A stretch of DNA of 64,000 nt from JACMNW01 sp031406155 (lineage in GTDB: Bacteria; Pseudomonadota; Alphaproteobacteria; Rhodobacterales; Rhodobacteraceae), in the NCBI GenBank assembly GCA_031406155.1, contig JANOGW010000015.1:1-64000 (forward strand), written 5' to 3'. The translations under genes and the position numbers were made by a program. Each line of letters begins with the position of its first letter. Positions within the stretch are counted from its first letter, which is position 1. The notes beneath the pieces were generated by a model. That model had not been told where the DNA came from. It made no database searches and saw only the letters and a list, made by a program, of their open reading frames with translations. Below, one piece after another: positions 25,698 through 33,698 of the stretch.

Positions 25698-26530
25698 GGC
25701 TTTTCTCCATCTAGGTATTCCACATAGTACTCTTCATCGGGTGCCTTGCCATAGTCAGGTTTTTTCTTTTCTCTCACGTACTTAACCTTTGGCGCCTGAG
25801 CCATGCCGTAAAAGTTGGAGAGTCGCTCAGCCGCGACGGGCTGGCTAGACTGTGTATTGGGGGCGCGGTCAGGCACCGCTGTGACGAAGAGATTGCATGA
25901 CCGAAGGTCGGGATCGTCGTCGAGATGATACTCGTGAAGCTTGCGCTGCATGCGTGACACGAAGAAGCCCTGCTGAGATGCGTGCCGCTGGACGTTGGCA
26001 AGCACTATCTTAGGCCACGCCCTTTCATCGTCGTCCGCGATGACGATCATCCCGTCTCCCGTCCCTCTTATGGCCTCAATGCCACGATCAACGAAGACAT
26101 TGACGCTTTCTCCTTTGTTGGAAGCACCCCAAGGAGGGTTCGTGTAGAAACAGTCGAACTGTGTCGTGTCAGGAAATGGGTCGAACACATTGTAAAGTTG
26201 GGCATCCAAATGCTCCATGCGTTCCTTATCCGCGAAGCGCTTAATAGACTGAACCGTCCGCTCGTCAAAATCAAACACAGTTATCTTGGAAGGCCCGAAA
26301 TCAATCACCCCACGCGCCTTCAGATAGGCGACACACACACTGATGGCATCTCCATCCCCGATGAAAGCTAAGCGTTTTCCGTCCGCCCAGTCAGCTACGA
26401 TCTCACTCTGCATGACCATATCGCCAGCTTTCATGTGGATTTGGTCGAAATCGCGAAGGGGTCTTGGCCTATTCTGAATAACATCAGAAATTGCATTCAC
26501 GGCCTCCTGCAAATCCACTTGCCTGCGCAT
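25694..26530 (-). CDS. BpsA_C/DUF43-type methyltransferase-fold protein
   Basis: A 278-residue Rossmann-fold protein: FIGDGDAIS (residues 57-65) as the nucleotide or SAM-binding loop, VFDFDERT (85-92) as the second acidic strand and NPPWG (131-135) as the catalytic-site motif, followed by GESVNVFVDRGIEAI. This order matches the branched-polyamine synthase C-terminal family, and NPPW is also the motif IV of N6-adenine methyltransferases. ATG 26530 has AAGGGTGAGC upstream. Substrate here is open: an aminopropyl or methyl transfer to polyamine or nucleic acid is possible. Confidence 0.65.
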   Translation of the reverse strand: MRRQVDLQEAVNAISDVIQNRPRPLRDFDQIHMKAGDMVMQSEIVADWADGKRLAFIGDGDAISVCVAYLKARGVIDFGPSKITVFDFDERTVQSIKRFADKERMEHLDAQLYNVFDPFPDTTQFDCFYTNPPWGASNKGESVNVFVDRGIEAIRGTGDGMIVIADDDERAWPKIVLANVQRHASQQGFFVSRMQRKLHEYHLDDDPDLRSCNLFVTAVPDRAPNTQSSQPVAAERLSNFYGMAQAPKVKYVREKKKPDYGKAPDEEYYVEYLDGEKP

Positions 26531-26547
26531 GCTCACCCTTCCCAAGA

Positions 26548-27126
26548 TTATTTCAAAACTCGTTTTTGCATGTGATCAATAACCTCTTCCACAGGCGCCG
26601 AGGTGTTAAAGAAATAGACGGGACATCCTGCCAACACACCGTACTGGATCGCGAGTGAAGCCTGCAATGACGAGTGCATTGCGGCCTCCTCTCGATTGAT
26701 AGCTTGTCTTCCCGTTCTATCGGCATCAAGGCGTAGTAATGTTGTCTCGGGGTCAAGATAGGTAAGCCAGATCTCGTCCAGCCCCAAGGACATCAAACGA
26801 TCAACAGTAAATGGAGTGCACCGAAATCCATACGCCTCCTTGGTTACCGGATGGCTATCGATGACGACATGCCGACTGCCGCGCGACAGTCCCACAAACT
26901 CAACGAGAGAGTCATCCACTGCCGAAATATCATCCGGGCTGACCAAGGCCGCAGAGACCCGCCTCAATGTGTCGTGTTCGACGATCGCACCTGATCTCTG
27001 CTGGATATGTTCAGCCAAGCGCTCACTATACCTCCAACCGGCGACATTTGACATCCGAGAAAGCAGGCCATCCAAGGCGGTCGTCTTTCCAGAGCCAGGC
27101 GCACCAGTGAGATATACCACTTTCAT
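26548..27126 (-). CDS. P-loop NTPase of nucleotide-kinase type
   Basis: A 192-residue protein with Walker A GAPGSGKT at residues 8-15, HVVIDSHPV as a Walker B-like strand near residue 83, and a lid-like stretch RLDADRTGRQAINREE rich in Arg. The size and motif order resemble adenylate-kinase-like or AAA_28 proteins. It is the first gene of the minus-strand operon (18-base gap to the methyltransferase-fold gene). ATG 27126 is preferred because the P-loop then sits at its usual place; a further start at 27171 would add 15 residues. Confidence 0.7.
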   Translation of the reverse strand: MKVVYLTGAPGSGKTTALDGLLSRMSNVAGWRYSERLAEHIQQRSGAIVEHDTLRRVSAALVSPDDISAVDDSLVEFVGLSRGSRHVVIDSHPVTKEAYGFRCTPFTVDRLMSLGLDEIWLTYLDPETTLLRLDADRTGRQAINREEAAMHSSLQASLAIQYGVLAGCPVYFFNTSAPVEEVIDHMQKRVLK

Positions 27127-27328
27127 TAGGCCAATAATTCCCCAACCTATTAGCCAAACATTGTTGCTCAATTGTAACTGTTACGATCATTTAATTGCCC
27201 GCCCGATGAACAGAAGTTGCATCCCTCAGGTGATGTCCGTGTTCTCGGCAACCTTCTCCACCCGAGACCTGCGTTCTCGGCCAATTTTACTTGATCGCTT
27301 TTCGCCCATTTCGTCAAGGAGCCGCGCA

Positions 27329-27376
27329 GGGTGGCGCGCCCTCACCAAATGACCGCCACCCTGCGCCACCCCGCCA
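27329..27376 (+). repeat. 48-base direct repeat, copy 2
   Basis: One mismatch to 21761-21808. Lies 75 bases upstream of the integrase start. Inverted pair GGGTGGCG (27329-27336) and CGCCACCC (27354-27361) could fold as a hairpin or bind a dimeric protein. The rest of the 27127-27450 gap holds no supported gene. Confidence 0.85.
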
Positions 27377-27450
27377 CCCGATCCGTCATGCATGGCTTGC
27401 CTGGGACGCGAATCTACGCGTCATGGGATGACGACTGGAGGGTGAGTTGC

Positions 27451-28710
27451 ATGGTCAACCGATTGCGATTGAACGAGAAATCTGTCCGTGAGGCCGAACC
27501 GGCCAAGGGGCGTGACTATCAGATTTTCGACGCCGATGTGCGGGGCTTCGCCGTCTGTATTTATCGATCCGGCAGCAGGGCCTTCACCATCGATTATCGC
27601 CATGCCGGGCGCCAGCGGCGGATGACGATCGGGCGCTGGCCCGAATGGTCGACTACAGCGGCGCGGGAGCGGGCCAAGGAGCTGCGCCGCGACATCGATG
27701 CCGGGGGCGATCCGCTGGGACAGAAGGAGACCGGCCGCGATGCCCCGCGGTTCAAGGATATGATTGAACGCTATACCGAGGTGCATCTGCCGCACCTTTC
27801 AGCCCTGAATGCCTCCGACCAGAAATCAATGCTGGCGAAGATGGTGGCACCGGACTGGGGCAACAAGCTGGTGACGGAAATCACGCCCTACGATGTCGAA
27901 AAGCTGCTGAACAAGGTGGCGGCCGGTCGGGCCAGACCCTCGAAGGCCAAGCCGAACAACCGGGCACGGAAACTGCAGGGGGCGAAGCCGACGCCGGTGC
28001 GTGCCAATCGCACCGGCGAGGTGCTGCGCAAGATGTTCACCTATGCGGTCAACTGGGGCTGGCGCGAAGACAATCCTGCCTCCAGCTTCCGCCGCCGGAT
28101 CGAGAACCCCCGAGAACGCTTTCTCTGCCACGAAGAAATCCGCAAGCTGGCCGAGGCGCTCGATGGGGCAGAGGATCGCCGCGCGGCAGACATCATCCGC
28201 CTTTGCATGCTGACCGGCGCGCGGGTGGGCGAGGTGCGCCAGGCACAATTTGAGCATTTCAACCTCGAACATCTCAGTTGGTCAAAGCCCGCCAGCATGA
28301 CCAAGCAGCGCAAGATCCACCGCCTGCCGATTTCCGATGAAGCGGCCGCCATCGTGCGACAGCGCCATTTGTTGGTACCAAGGGGCTGCACCTTGCTGTT
28401 CCCCAGCGACACCCCCGGCCAGCCGGTAAAGGAAATCCGTCGTTTCTGGATGGGGATTCAAAAAGCAGTGGGCATTCCGGATGTCCGCATCCACGACCTG
28501 CGCCACACCTTCGCCTCCCTGCTGGTCAGCGGCGGCGCTTCGCTGGAAATGATCGGCAAGTTGTTGGGTCACAGCCAGCTGCAGACCACGCAGCGTTATG
28601 CGCACCTTATGGACTCGCCGCTGCGTGCGGGTGTCGATGCCGTGGCCAGCGCGTTCCGGCCCCGGCCGAAGCTGGTGCATGATGCCGAGGAAGCGCGGAA
28701 GTCGGCCTGA
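27451..28710 (+). CDS. int: Tyrosine recombinase (phage/island integrase)
   Basis: A 419-residue integrase of the P4/DUF4102 type: N-terminal arm-binding domain with YRSGSRAFTIDYRHAGRQRR, core-binding domain, and catalytic residues R258 (TGARVGE), H348 and R351 (HDLRH), H374 (LLGHS) and Y383 (TTQRYAHL). ATG 27451 follows GAGGGTGAG; upstream codons to 27331 overlap a repeat and are unlikely to be translated. Such integrases commonly use tRNA 3' ends, which fits the tRNA fragment at 20695. Confidence 0.93.
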   Translation: MVNRLRLNEKSVREAEPAKGRDYQIFDADVRGFAVCIYRSGSRAFTIDYRHAGRQRRMTIGRWPEWSTTAARERAKELRRDIDAGGDPLGQKETGRDAPRFKDMIERYTEVHLPHLSALNASDQKSMLAKMVAPDWGNKLVTEITPYDVEKLLNKVAAGRARPSKAKPNNRARKLQGAKPTPVRANRTGEVLRKMFTYAVNWGWREDNPASSFRRRIENPRERFLCHEEIRKLAEALDGAEDRRAADIIRLCMLTGARVGEVRQAQFEHFNLEHLSWSKPASMTKQRKIHRLPISDEAAAIVRQRHLLVPRGCTLLFPSDTPGQPVKEIRRFWMGIQKAVGIPDVRIHDLRHTFASLLVSGGASLEMIGKLLGHSQLQTTQRYAHLMDSPLRAGVDAVASAFRPRPKLVHDAEEARKSA

Positions 28711-28735
28711 CCCTCCGCGCCCACCGTGCCAATGA

Positions 28736-29332
28736 TCAGCAGGATCCCCGCAGCGCCTTCCAGATGGGGGTCAGCCTGCGGCGAATGGTACGTTCATCCG
28801 GCACCTCGCTGCCATCGCCGTTGGCGACGAACCACTCTTGCACCTCGCCCAGCCATTCCGCTTGGGTTGCGGGTAAACCTTGATCATGGATGCGCACCAT
28901 CAGAGTGATGTACATGCCCTCCCAGTCATAGCGCGCCGTCGACCCAATATGCGCGGCCGGACGGCGGAGCAGATCGCAATCGGTCTCAAACCGTCGCACA
29001 TCGTCGGCCATGATCAGCAGGTCCGCCAAAGTGACCTCGATCTGTTCGGCCGGATCAACAAACATGATCCAGTCGTCCTGATCCTTTGGCCGAACGCGAC
29101 GCAAAAGGCTTCTGGTCGGCCCCGTGCCGCAGCGCCGGAACATCTGCATGATGTCGGTAACAGAGACCACGACATAACCGGCCACGATCTGCCGCCCGCG
29201 CATCACTGGCGGAATTGCCGTGACGATGTCGAAACGCCCGACCGAGGCCCAGCCTGCGATGTCGGCGAGGGTGCAGTCCCATCGGGCGGCGGCTTCGTGT
29301 AACGTAAAATGGACGCGGGGTGGTAGTGCCAT
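28736..29332 (-). CDS. Prophage protein of unknown function
   Basis: A 198-residue soluble protein; AGGAG lies nine bases before ATG 29332. The N-terminal part (FTLHEAAARWDCTLADIAGWASVG) looks like a helix-turn-helix or MerR-like unit that could bind DNA, and the C-terminal part (PDERTIRRRLTPIWKAL) is also helical. It is convergent with the integrase and divergent from the early operon, a place often held by a phage regulator. Confidence 0.55.
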   Translation of the reverse strand: MALPPRVHFTLHEAAARWDCTLADIAGWASVGRFDIVTAIPPVMRGRQIVAGYVVVSVTDIMQMFRRCGTGPTRSLLRRVRPKDQDDWIMFVDPAEQIEVTLADLLIMADDVRRFETDCDLLRRPAAHIGSTARYDWEGMYITLMVRIHDQGLPATQAEWLGEVQEWFVANGDGSEVPDERTIRRRLTPIWKALRGSC

Positions 29333-29776
29333 GCCTCAACTCCTTTTTTTATGATTTGAATACAAGCCATCGAACCGCGCTCCGGATGGAGGCGGCCTGC
29401 AGCCTGGTCGTCTGGAAATCAGTGGTCAGCCGAGCGGAAAACCGCGTCGCCCGAGGCCCGGGGAAAGATAAGACGCAGTTCGAAAATGATCTTGGCCATC
29501 CCTGCCCCCCCTCTCCTGCCAGCGCTGCCGTGCGACTCGTCTTAAGGATGAAGCGCGGAACGAACAGGAAACACAATCGAACTCCGTTGTTGACATGACA
29601 ATGCACGACACGACTCGGCAGAAGGTCGGATCATCTTCTTTAAAACCTCAGTAAAATAAGGGGTGGCAGTGGTCCCGGCAAATGACCGCCACCCTGCGCC
29701 ACCCCGCCACCCCTGATGATCTGCTCTCGGTGCCTGACAGCGACCGTCCACCCCGGGCGGCGATCAGGAGACAGCG
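29333..29776. promoter_or_regulatory. Divergent early-promoter region of the prophage
   Basis: A 440-base stretch between the leftward gene at 29332 and the early operon. It holds TTGACA at 29590-29595, which may be part of a rightward promoter, and the third copy of the GC-rich repeat (29661-29710). Short frames on both strands lack ribosome sites. Confidence 0.45.
29661..29710 (+). repeat. Third, partial copy of the 48-base repeat
   Basis: The right-hand 30 bases (AATGACCGCCACCCTGCGCC and on) are identical to 27349-27377; the left part keeps GGGTGGC but differs after it. It lies 67 bases before the first early gene. Confidence 0.75.
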
Positions 29777-30022
29777 ATGATTCAACCACGGACAGAAACG
29801 GAGACGACCAGCGCAGCCCTGCTTTCGGGCTGGATCAGCCGCAAGGATTTGGCCGATGCTCTGTGCGTGACGGTCGACACGCTGGGGCGCTGGGAGGCGC
29901 GGCGCTTTGGCCCGCCCTGCGTCCGCGCTGGGCGCATGGTGCTTTATCGCCGCCGGGTCGTGCAGGACTGGCTGGGCGCGCAGGAAATGCCTCGGGCCAA
30001 AGTGGCCGGAGTGCGGAAATGA
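29777..30022 (+). CDS. Small helix-turn-helix protein (AlpA/excisionase-like)
   Basis: An 81-residue protein with the pattern ISRKDLADALCVTVDTLGRWEARRFGPP, a MerR/AlpA-type HTH, followed by a wing-like R-x-x-LYRR. CAGGAGA precedes the ATG. It begins the early operon; excisionase or transcription regulator are both possible. The next gene starts inside its stop codon (ATGA). Confidence 0.7.
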   Translation: MIQPRTETETTSAALLSGWISRKDLADALCVTVDTLGRWEARRFGPPCVRAGRMVLYRRRVVQDWLGAQEMPRAKVAGVRK

Positions 30023-30282
30023 ACCAGCCCCTCACCCACTCGATGGTCATCACGTCAGGTGCAAGCGACTGGCTGCACGACCGCCTGACAGAAGCACGCG
30101 GTATCCTCGCCGATGTCCCACAGCATCCCGAAACGCTGGTCATCCTCGCTTGCCGGGTCGTCGCCGGGCAGACGAACGATGCGAGTGAATGCGCCGATGC
30201 CGTCGAGCTGTTGCGCTTTTTGGATCGGCGCCCTTTGCAGGCCATCGCGGCGGCCGCCTTCCTGAACGGGGGTGCCGCATGA
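30019..30282 (+). CDS. Small early prophage protein, unknown
   Basis: An 87-residue, mainly helical protein (HDRLTEARGILADVPQHPET is the most distinctive part). Its ATG overlaps the stop of the HTH gene and its own stop overlaps the VRR-NUC start, so it is translated within a tightly coupled set. No family recognised. Confidence 0.6.
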   Translation: MNQPLTHSMVITSGASDWLHDRLTEARGILADVPQHPETLVILACRVVAGQTNDASECADAVELLRFLDRRPLQAIAAAAFLNGGAA

Positions 30283-30671
30283 GCCGCCGCAGCACCCCCG
30301 AAGCTGACGCCCAGCGCGCCATCGTGCAGGCGCTGCGAGTAGCCCTGCCCCGCGACGCCATCATCCATCACTGCTCTAACGAGGTGACCCAGCCCGGCTC
30401 CCGCGGCCAAATTCGCCAATCCATCCTGGTCGGCATGGGCGTGCATGCTGGCTTTGCCGATCTGATCGTGATCTCCGGCGGCCGTGTTCTGTTTCTCGAG
30501 GTCAAGAGCCAGACCGGTCGTTTACGGAAATCCCAGGAGGTCTTCCGCGACACCGTCTGCACGCAGGGTTTCGGCTGGGCGCTGGTGCGCAGTCTGGACG
30601 ATGCGCTGGGCGCTTTGGCCGATCATGGTTTCACCAGCCGTGTCCGCCCAGCGCGGAGGGCAGCGTCATGA
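30279..30671 (+). CDS. VRR-NUC domain nuclease
   Basis: A 130-residue PD-(D/E)XK-type nuclease: FADLIVISGGRVLFLEVKSQ supplies the catalytic Asp and the E-x-K pair, and an HHCSNE motif lies upstream. Phage VRR-NUC proteins of this size act on branched or recombining DNA. Coupled by ATGA overlaps on both sides. Confidence 0.85.
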   Translation: MSRRSTPEADAQRAIVQALRVALPRDAIIHHCSNEVTQPGSRGQIRQSILVGMGVHAGFADLIVISGGRVLFLEVKSQTGRLRKSQEVFRDTVCTQGFGWALVRSLDDALGALADHGFTSRVRPARRAAS

Positions 30672-31636
30672 GCCATAAAGCGACCGTCTGGGCCATCCAG
30701 CAGCGCGGGCTGAAACCTGCCACCAAGATCGTGCTGTGGTTCTTATGCGACCGGCACAATCCGGACTTCGGCTGCTTTCCGACGCAGGCGCGGTTGGCGG
30801 ACGATGCGGAAATGTCGATCTCGGCGCTGAACGAACACCTCTCCAAGCTGCAGGAATTGCGCCTGATCCACCGCGTTCGGGCGCGGGATCCCCACACCCA
30901 CAAGCGCTTGGCGACACGCTACATCCTGGGGTTTGAGGATGGATTTCCACCAGAGCCAACTCCGGAAACGGGAGATGGCTTGGCAGGAACGGACGAGGAA
31001 CATGGCGACAACCCAACTCCGGAATCCGGACATGGAGCCATCTCCGGATTTTCGGCAAAGCCATCTCCGGATTTTGCCCAAAGCCATCTCCGGAATCCGG
31101 AGATTAACCTTGTAAGAGAACCCCTAAGTAAACCTGTAAAGGAGGAGGAGGACGCACAAGCGCGCGATTCCGATTTTGATCGGTTTTTCGCAGAGCTGCT
31201 GACTGCGCTGGGCTTCGCCGCCAACGCCACCCTGCCCGTCTGGTGGCAGGGCTGGCCAGCACGGCTCCACGTGCAGCGCTGGCGGGATGACCTTGGGCTA
31301 TCCGAGGATCGGATCATCGAAACGGCCACGGAATCCCGGGGTGATCATCCCAATCCGCCTGATGGGCCCAAAGCCCTTGACCGGTTCATGGAACGTGCCG
31401 CCCAGCGCGACGCGCTCGCTGCCAAAGCTAACGCCAACGGCACGAAGGCAAAACGGCCGAGCAAGTGCGAAGTGAAGCTTCCGCTCAGCGATGACGAAAA
31501 GGCTGCGTTTTACGCCAAGATGGTCAATGCCGACGGCTACCTGCCTCAGAGCGTGATCAGCAACACCATCCGTGATGCCATGCTGGTGCGGGGCCTCGTA
31601 ACGCCGGAACGGCTGCGCCAGCGAGGGGTGCGGTGA
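30668..31636 (+). CDS. Replication initiator-like protein with N-terminal winged helix
   Basis: A 322-residue protein. Residues about 15-75 form an HTH_36-type winged helix (KIVLWFLCDRHNPDFGCFPT, then ISALNEHLSKLQELRLIHRV), as in phage replication O-like proteins. The middle (about residues 95-145) is a low-complexity linker whose DNA contains tandem CCATCTCCGGA repeats. The C-terminal part is helical. The position after VRR-NUC and the iterons in its own coding DNA fit an initiator that binds an internal origin as lambda O does. Confidence 0.72.
   Translation: MSHKATVWAIQQRGLKPATKIVLWFLCDRHNPDFGCFPTQARLADDAEMSISALNEHLSKLQELRLIHRVRARDPHTHKRLATRYILGFEDGFPPEPTPETGDGLAGTDEEHGDNPTPESGHGAISGFSAKPSPDFAQSHLRNPEINLVREPLSKPVKEEEDAQARDSDFDRFFAELLTALGFAANATLPVWWQGWPARLHVQRWRDDLGLSEDRIIETATESRGDHPNPPDGPKALDRFMERAAQRDALAAKANANGTKAKRPSKCEVKLPLSDDEKAAFYAKMVNADGYLPQSVISNTIRDAMLVRGLVTPERLRQRGVR
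30954..31105 (+). other. Candidate prophage replication origin: iterons inside the initiator gene
   Basis: Five near-copies of AGCCA(T/A)CTCCGGA occur at about 30954, 31012, 31036, 31059 and 31082, the last three spaced 23 bases apart. Several continue as CCGGAATCCGGA, itself a palindrome. Immediately after them, 31102-31145 is AT-richer (TAACCTTGTAAGAG...TAAACCTGTAAAG). Iterons followed by an AT-rich stretch within the initiator gene is the layout of lambdoid origins. Confidence 0.6.
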
Positions 31637-32883
31637 ATGGCATGGTGTCACGTCCCCGGCACGGATTGTCTCTCTGCGCAGGCGGCGGAGGCTTGGATCT
31701 GGGCGTTATGCTCGCCGAACCCGGCTTTCACACCCGGGCATTCGTCGAGTGGGAGGACTGGCCCCGCACCGTCCTCATCGCGGCCCAGCGCGCAGGCTAT
31801 TTCGCCCCGGCGCCAATCTGGGATGATCTGCGAACATTCGATGCCCACCCGTTCCGTGGGGCTTTCGACACCGTTTTGGCCGGATATCCTTGTCAGCCCT
31901 TCAGCGCGGCCGGAAAACGCGGCGGTGCCGACGATCCCCGCCACCTCTGGCCCGAGGTCGCCCGAGTTGTCAGGGAATGTTCCCCCGAATGGGTTTTCCT
32001 CGAAAACGTCCCAGGCCATGTCACCCTCGGCCTTGAATCCGTGCTGCGAGAGCTTTGGCGCATGGGCTACACGCCTGCGGCGGGCCTGTTCAGCGCGGCA
32101 GAAGTCGGCGCGCCGCACCAGCGGATGCGAATTTTCATCCTGGCCCACTCCGATGAGCCTGCACCCCGGCACGGCCAGCTACAACCCGGCCGGGAACAGC
32201 GACTTCACCCGCAAGGCGGAAGCGCTGGCGCTGGGCGTCCTCAACTGGTCGACGCCGAAGGCGACCGATCGCGCGAAGGGTGGCCCGGGCCAGAGCTATG
32301 GCTCGGGCGGGATGCCTCCCCTGCCAGCGCAGGCGGCGCGGTGGCAAACGCCGGTGGCCGACGATCAGGTCGACCGGGTTCGCGGCAAGATCAACAGCCG
32401 GGGCGAGCCGAAGCTGAGCGCACAGGCGATCCAATGGCCAACACCGGCGGCGCAGAACTGGAAGGGCAGCAGCCCGGCCAGCGTGACCCGCGCCGATGGC
32501 AAAAGCCGGATGGATATCCTGCACTATCGGGCGGAACAGGGCTTCACCCGCCCGGACCCGGCGATCACGCCGCATGGGCTACAACCCTCGCATCACGCCC
32601 CGATCTCGCGCCCGCTGTGGGCTTTTATGATTGCATCGCATGGGGTGCCCTTGTCGCGGCGCATCTTGAAAGCCCGGGCGCGGCGGCGGCTGAACCCGCT
32701 GTTCGTCGGCTGGTTGATGGGCTGGCCCATCGGTCACGCGCTCTGCGCCTGCTCGGCAATGGAGTTCACCCTCTGGCAGCAGCAAATGCGTGGCGCGCTC
32801 TCGCAGCTGGCCATGGCCTCAGGCCCGTGGATCTGGCGCCCGGCGGATGTGCCGGAGGGCCCAGCGCAGATGAACCTCTTTGA
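31633..32883 (+). CDS. Phage C5-cytosine DNA methyltransferase (frame may switch near 32130-32155)
   Basis: Starts at GTG 31633, overlapping the previous stop. The N-terminal half is unmistakable: LCAGGGGLDLG (SAM loop), GYPCQPFSAAGKRGG (catalytic Cys), FLENVPGHV and HQRMRIFILA. The frame stays open to 32883 and ends with a motif-X-like LLGNGVHPLAAANAWRAL. However, from about 32155 the frame one base later has far stronger coding character and ends at 32899 in an ATGA overlap with the next gene. The functional product may be the N-terminal half of this frame joined to the other frame; see the separate entry. Confidence 0.75.
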   Translation: MNGMVSRPRHGLSLCAGGGGLDLGVMLAEPGFHTRAFVEWEDWPRTVLIAAQRAGYFAPAPIWDDLRTFDAHPFRGAFDTVLAGYPCQPFSAAGKRGGADDPRHLWPEVARVVRECSPEWVFLENVPGHVTLGLESVLRELWRMGYTPAAGLFSAAEVGAPHQRMRIFILAHSDEPAPRHGQLQPGREQRLHPQGGSAGAGRPQLVDAEGDRSREGWPGPELWLGRDASPASAGGAVANAGGRRSGRPGSRQDQQPGRAEAERTGDPMANTGGAELEGQQPGQRDPRRWQKPDGYPALSGGTGLHPPGPGDHAAWATTLASRPDLAPAVGFYDCIAWGALVAAHLESPGAAAAEPAVRRLVDGLAHRSRALRLLGNGVHPLAAANAWRALAAGHGLRPVDLAPGGCAGGPSADEPL

Positions 32884-32899
32884 GGGAATGCTGCCATGA
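32153..32899 (+). CDS. Overlapping second frame of the methyltransferase gene
   Basis: This frame gives WPTP / WSTPKATDRAKGGPGQ / WQTP / WPTPAAQNWKG repeats, SVTRADGKSRMDILHYRAEQ, and near the end LNPLFVGWLMGWPIGHALC, all familiar from the target-recognition and C-terminal parts of phage cytosine methyltransferases. By hand count of 32161-32280, third positions are G or C in 37 of 39 codons here against 24 of 40 in the methyltransferase frame. Its TGA overlaps the next ATG as at every other junction of this operon. ATG 32153 has no ribosome site, so fusion to the upstream half by frameshift is more likely than independent translation. Confidence 0.55.
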   Translation: MSLHPGTASYNPAGNSDFTRKAEALALGVLNWSTPKATDRAKGGPGQSYGSGGMPPLPAQAARWQTPVADDQVDRVRGKINSRGEPKLSAQAIQWPTPAAQNWKGSSPASVTRADGKSRMDILHYRAEQGFTRPDPAITPHGLQPSHHAPISRPLWAFMIASHGVPLSRRILKARARRRLNPLFVGWLMGWPIGHALCACSAMEFTLWQQQMRGALSQLAMASGPWIWRPADVPEGPAQMNLFEGMLP

Positions 32900-33591
32900 G
32901 CATGCAGGGCCGGATCGGGCACGCAGGCGGCGCGAAGGTTAAACGGGCGCTGGGCGTGCAGGCCATCCTGGAATGGGCCTTCCGGGTGGAAAGGGCGCAA
33001 CTGGAACTGCCGCAGCAGCGGGACATCGATGAGGAAGGCTTCGGCTTTGGCATGGAATACGTGCTGATCCAGCGTGCACGACTGGGGTGCAAAGTGGACG
33101 GCGGTAGCCATAAATCGCAGTCCTACACCCATGAGGATGCCGAGATCGTCGCCGCGACCTTGGCCGGAATGCCCGACAGCCTCGGCGGCAAGCGCATGGC
33201 GATCTATCTGGCGGAACTGGCGCGGGCAGGTATGACGCCGGACTGGCTGCCGGGCGTCGTGCCGCGCTGCGTACCGGTCGAGACCAAGAGCAACCAGTAT
33301 GGCGAACGGTCCACAACGGTCGTTGTCAGCACCGAACGGGTGCTGCATTGCGGCAAGTGGCGCAGCGTGGAAATTCTCGCCTGCCCGGTCACCTGGCGAC
33401 CGCATCCGGAGCAGATCGCATCCGCCCGGCGCGGCTATGAGGATTGGTGGCAGGCGCTGGATTGGGTGCGGGATGGGCTGTTGGCGGGCGGAATGCTGCG
33501 GGAGGTAGAGGTGACGGCGGCGATGCCGAAGGTGCGGCCATGGCTCTCAGGCCGACGCAAACCCGAATTGGGTGCCCCAAATTTTCCCTGA
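32896..33591 (+). CDS. Prophage protein of unknown function
   Basis: A 231-residue protein starting at an ATGA overlap. The N-terminal part (FRVERAQLELPQQRD, then GFGMEYVLIQRARLGCKVDGG) and the middle HEDAEIVAATLAGMP are conserved-looking phage sequence of a type I have no name for. The C-terminal part has several Trp residues. It is the last gene of the coupled early set before the restriction-modification pair. Confidence 0.6.
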   Translation: MSMQGRIGHAGGAKVKRALGVQAILEWAFRVERAQLELPQQRDIDEEGFGFGMEYVLIQRARLGCKVDGGSHKSQSYTHEDAEIVAATLAGMPDSLGGKRMAIYLAELARAGMTPDWLPGVVPRCVPVETKSNQYGERSTTVVVSTERVLHCGKWRSVEILACPVTWRPHPEQIASARRGYEDWWQALDWVRDGLLAGGMLREVEVTAAMPKVRPWLSGRRKPELGAPNFP

Positions 33592-33698
33592 TCGGGATGG
33601 CGCAAACTTCATGTCAACCTTTGCAGAGGATTTTGGGCCCAAGAATCTTGAAATGTTCTCTTGACTAGGGCACAACAGAACCGAACCGGGAGTGACGA

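Noticed and set aside
27331..27450. Longer integrase starting at 27331
   Set aside because: The extension would encode the 48-base repeat itself, and ATG 27451 has a much better ribosome site.
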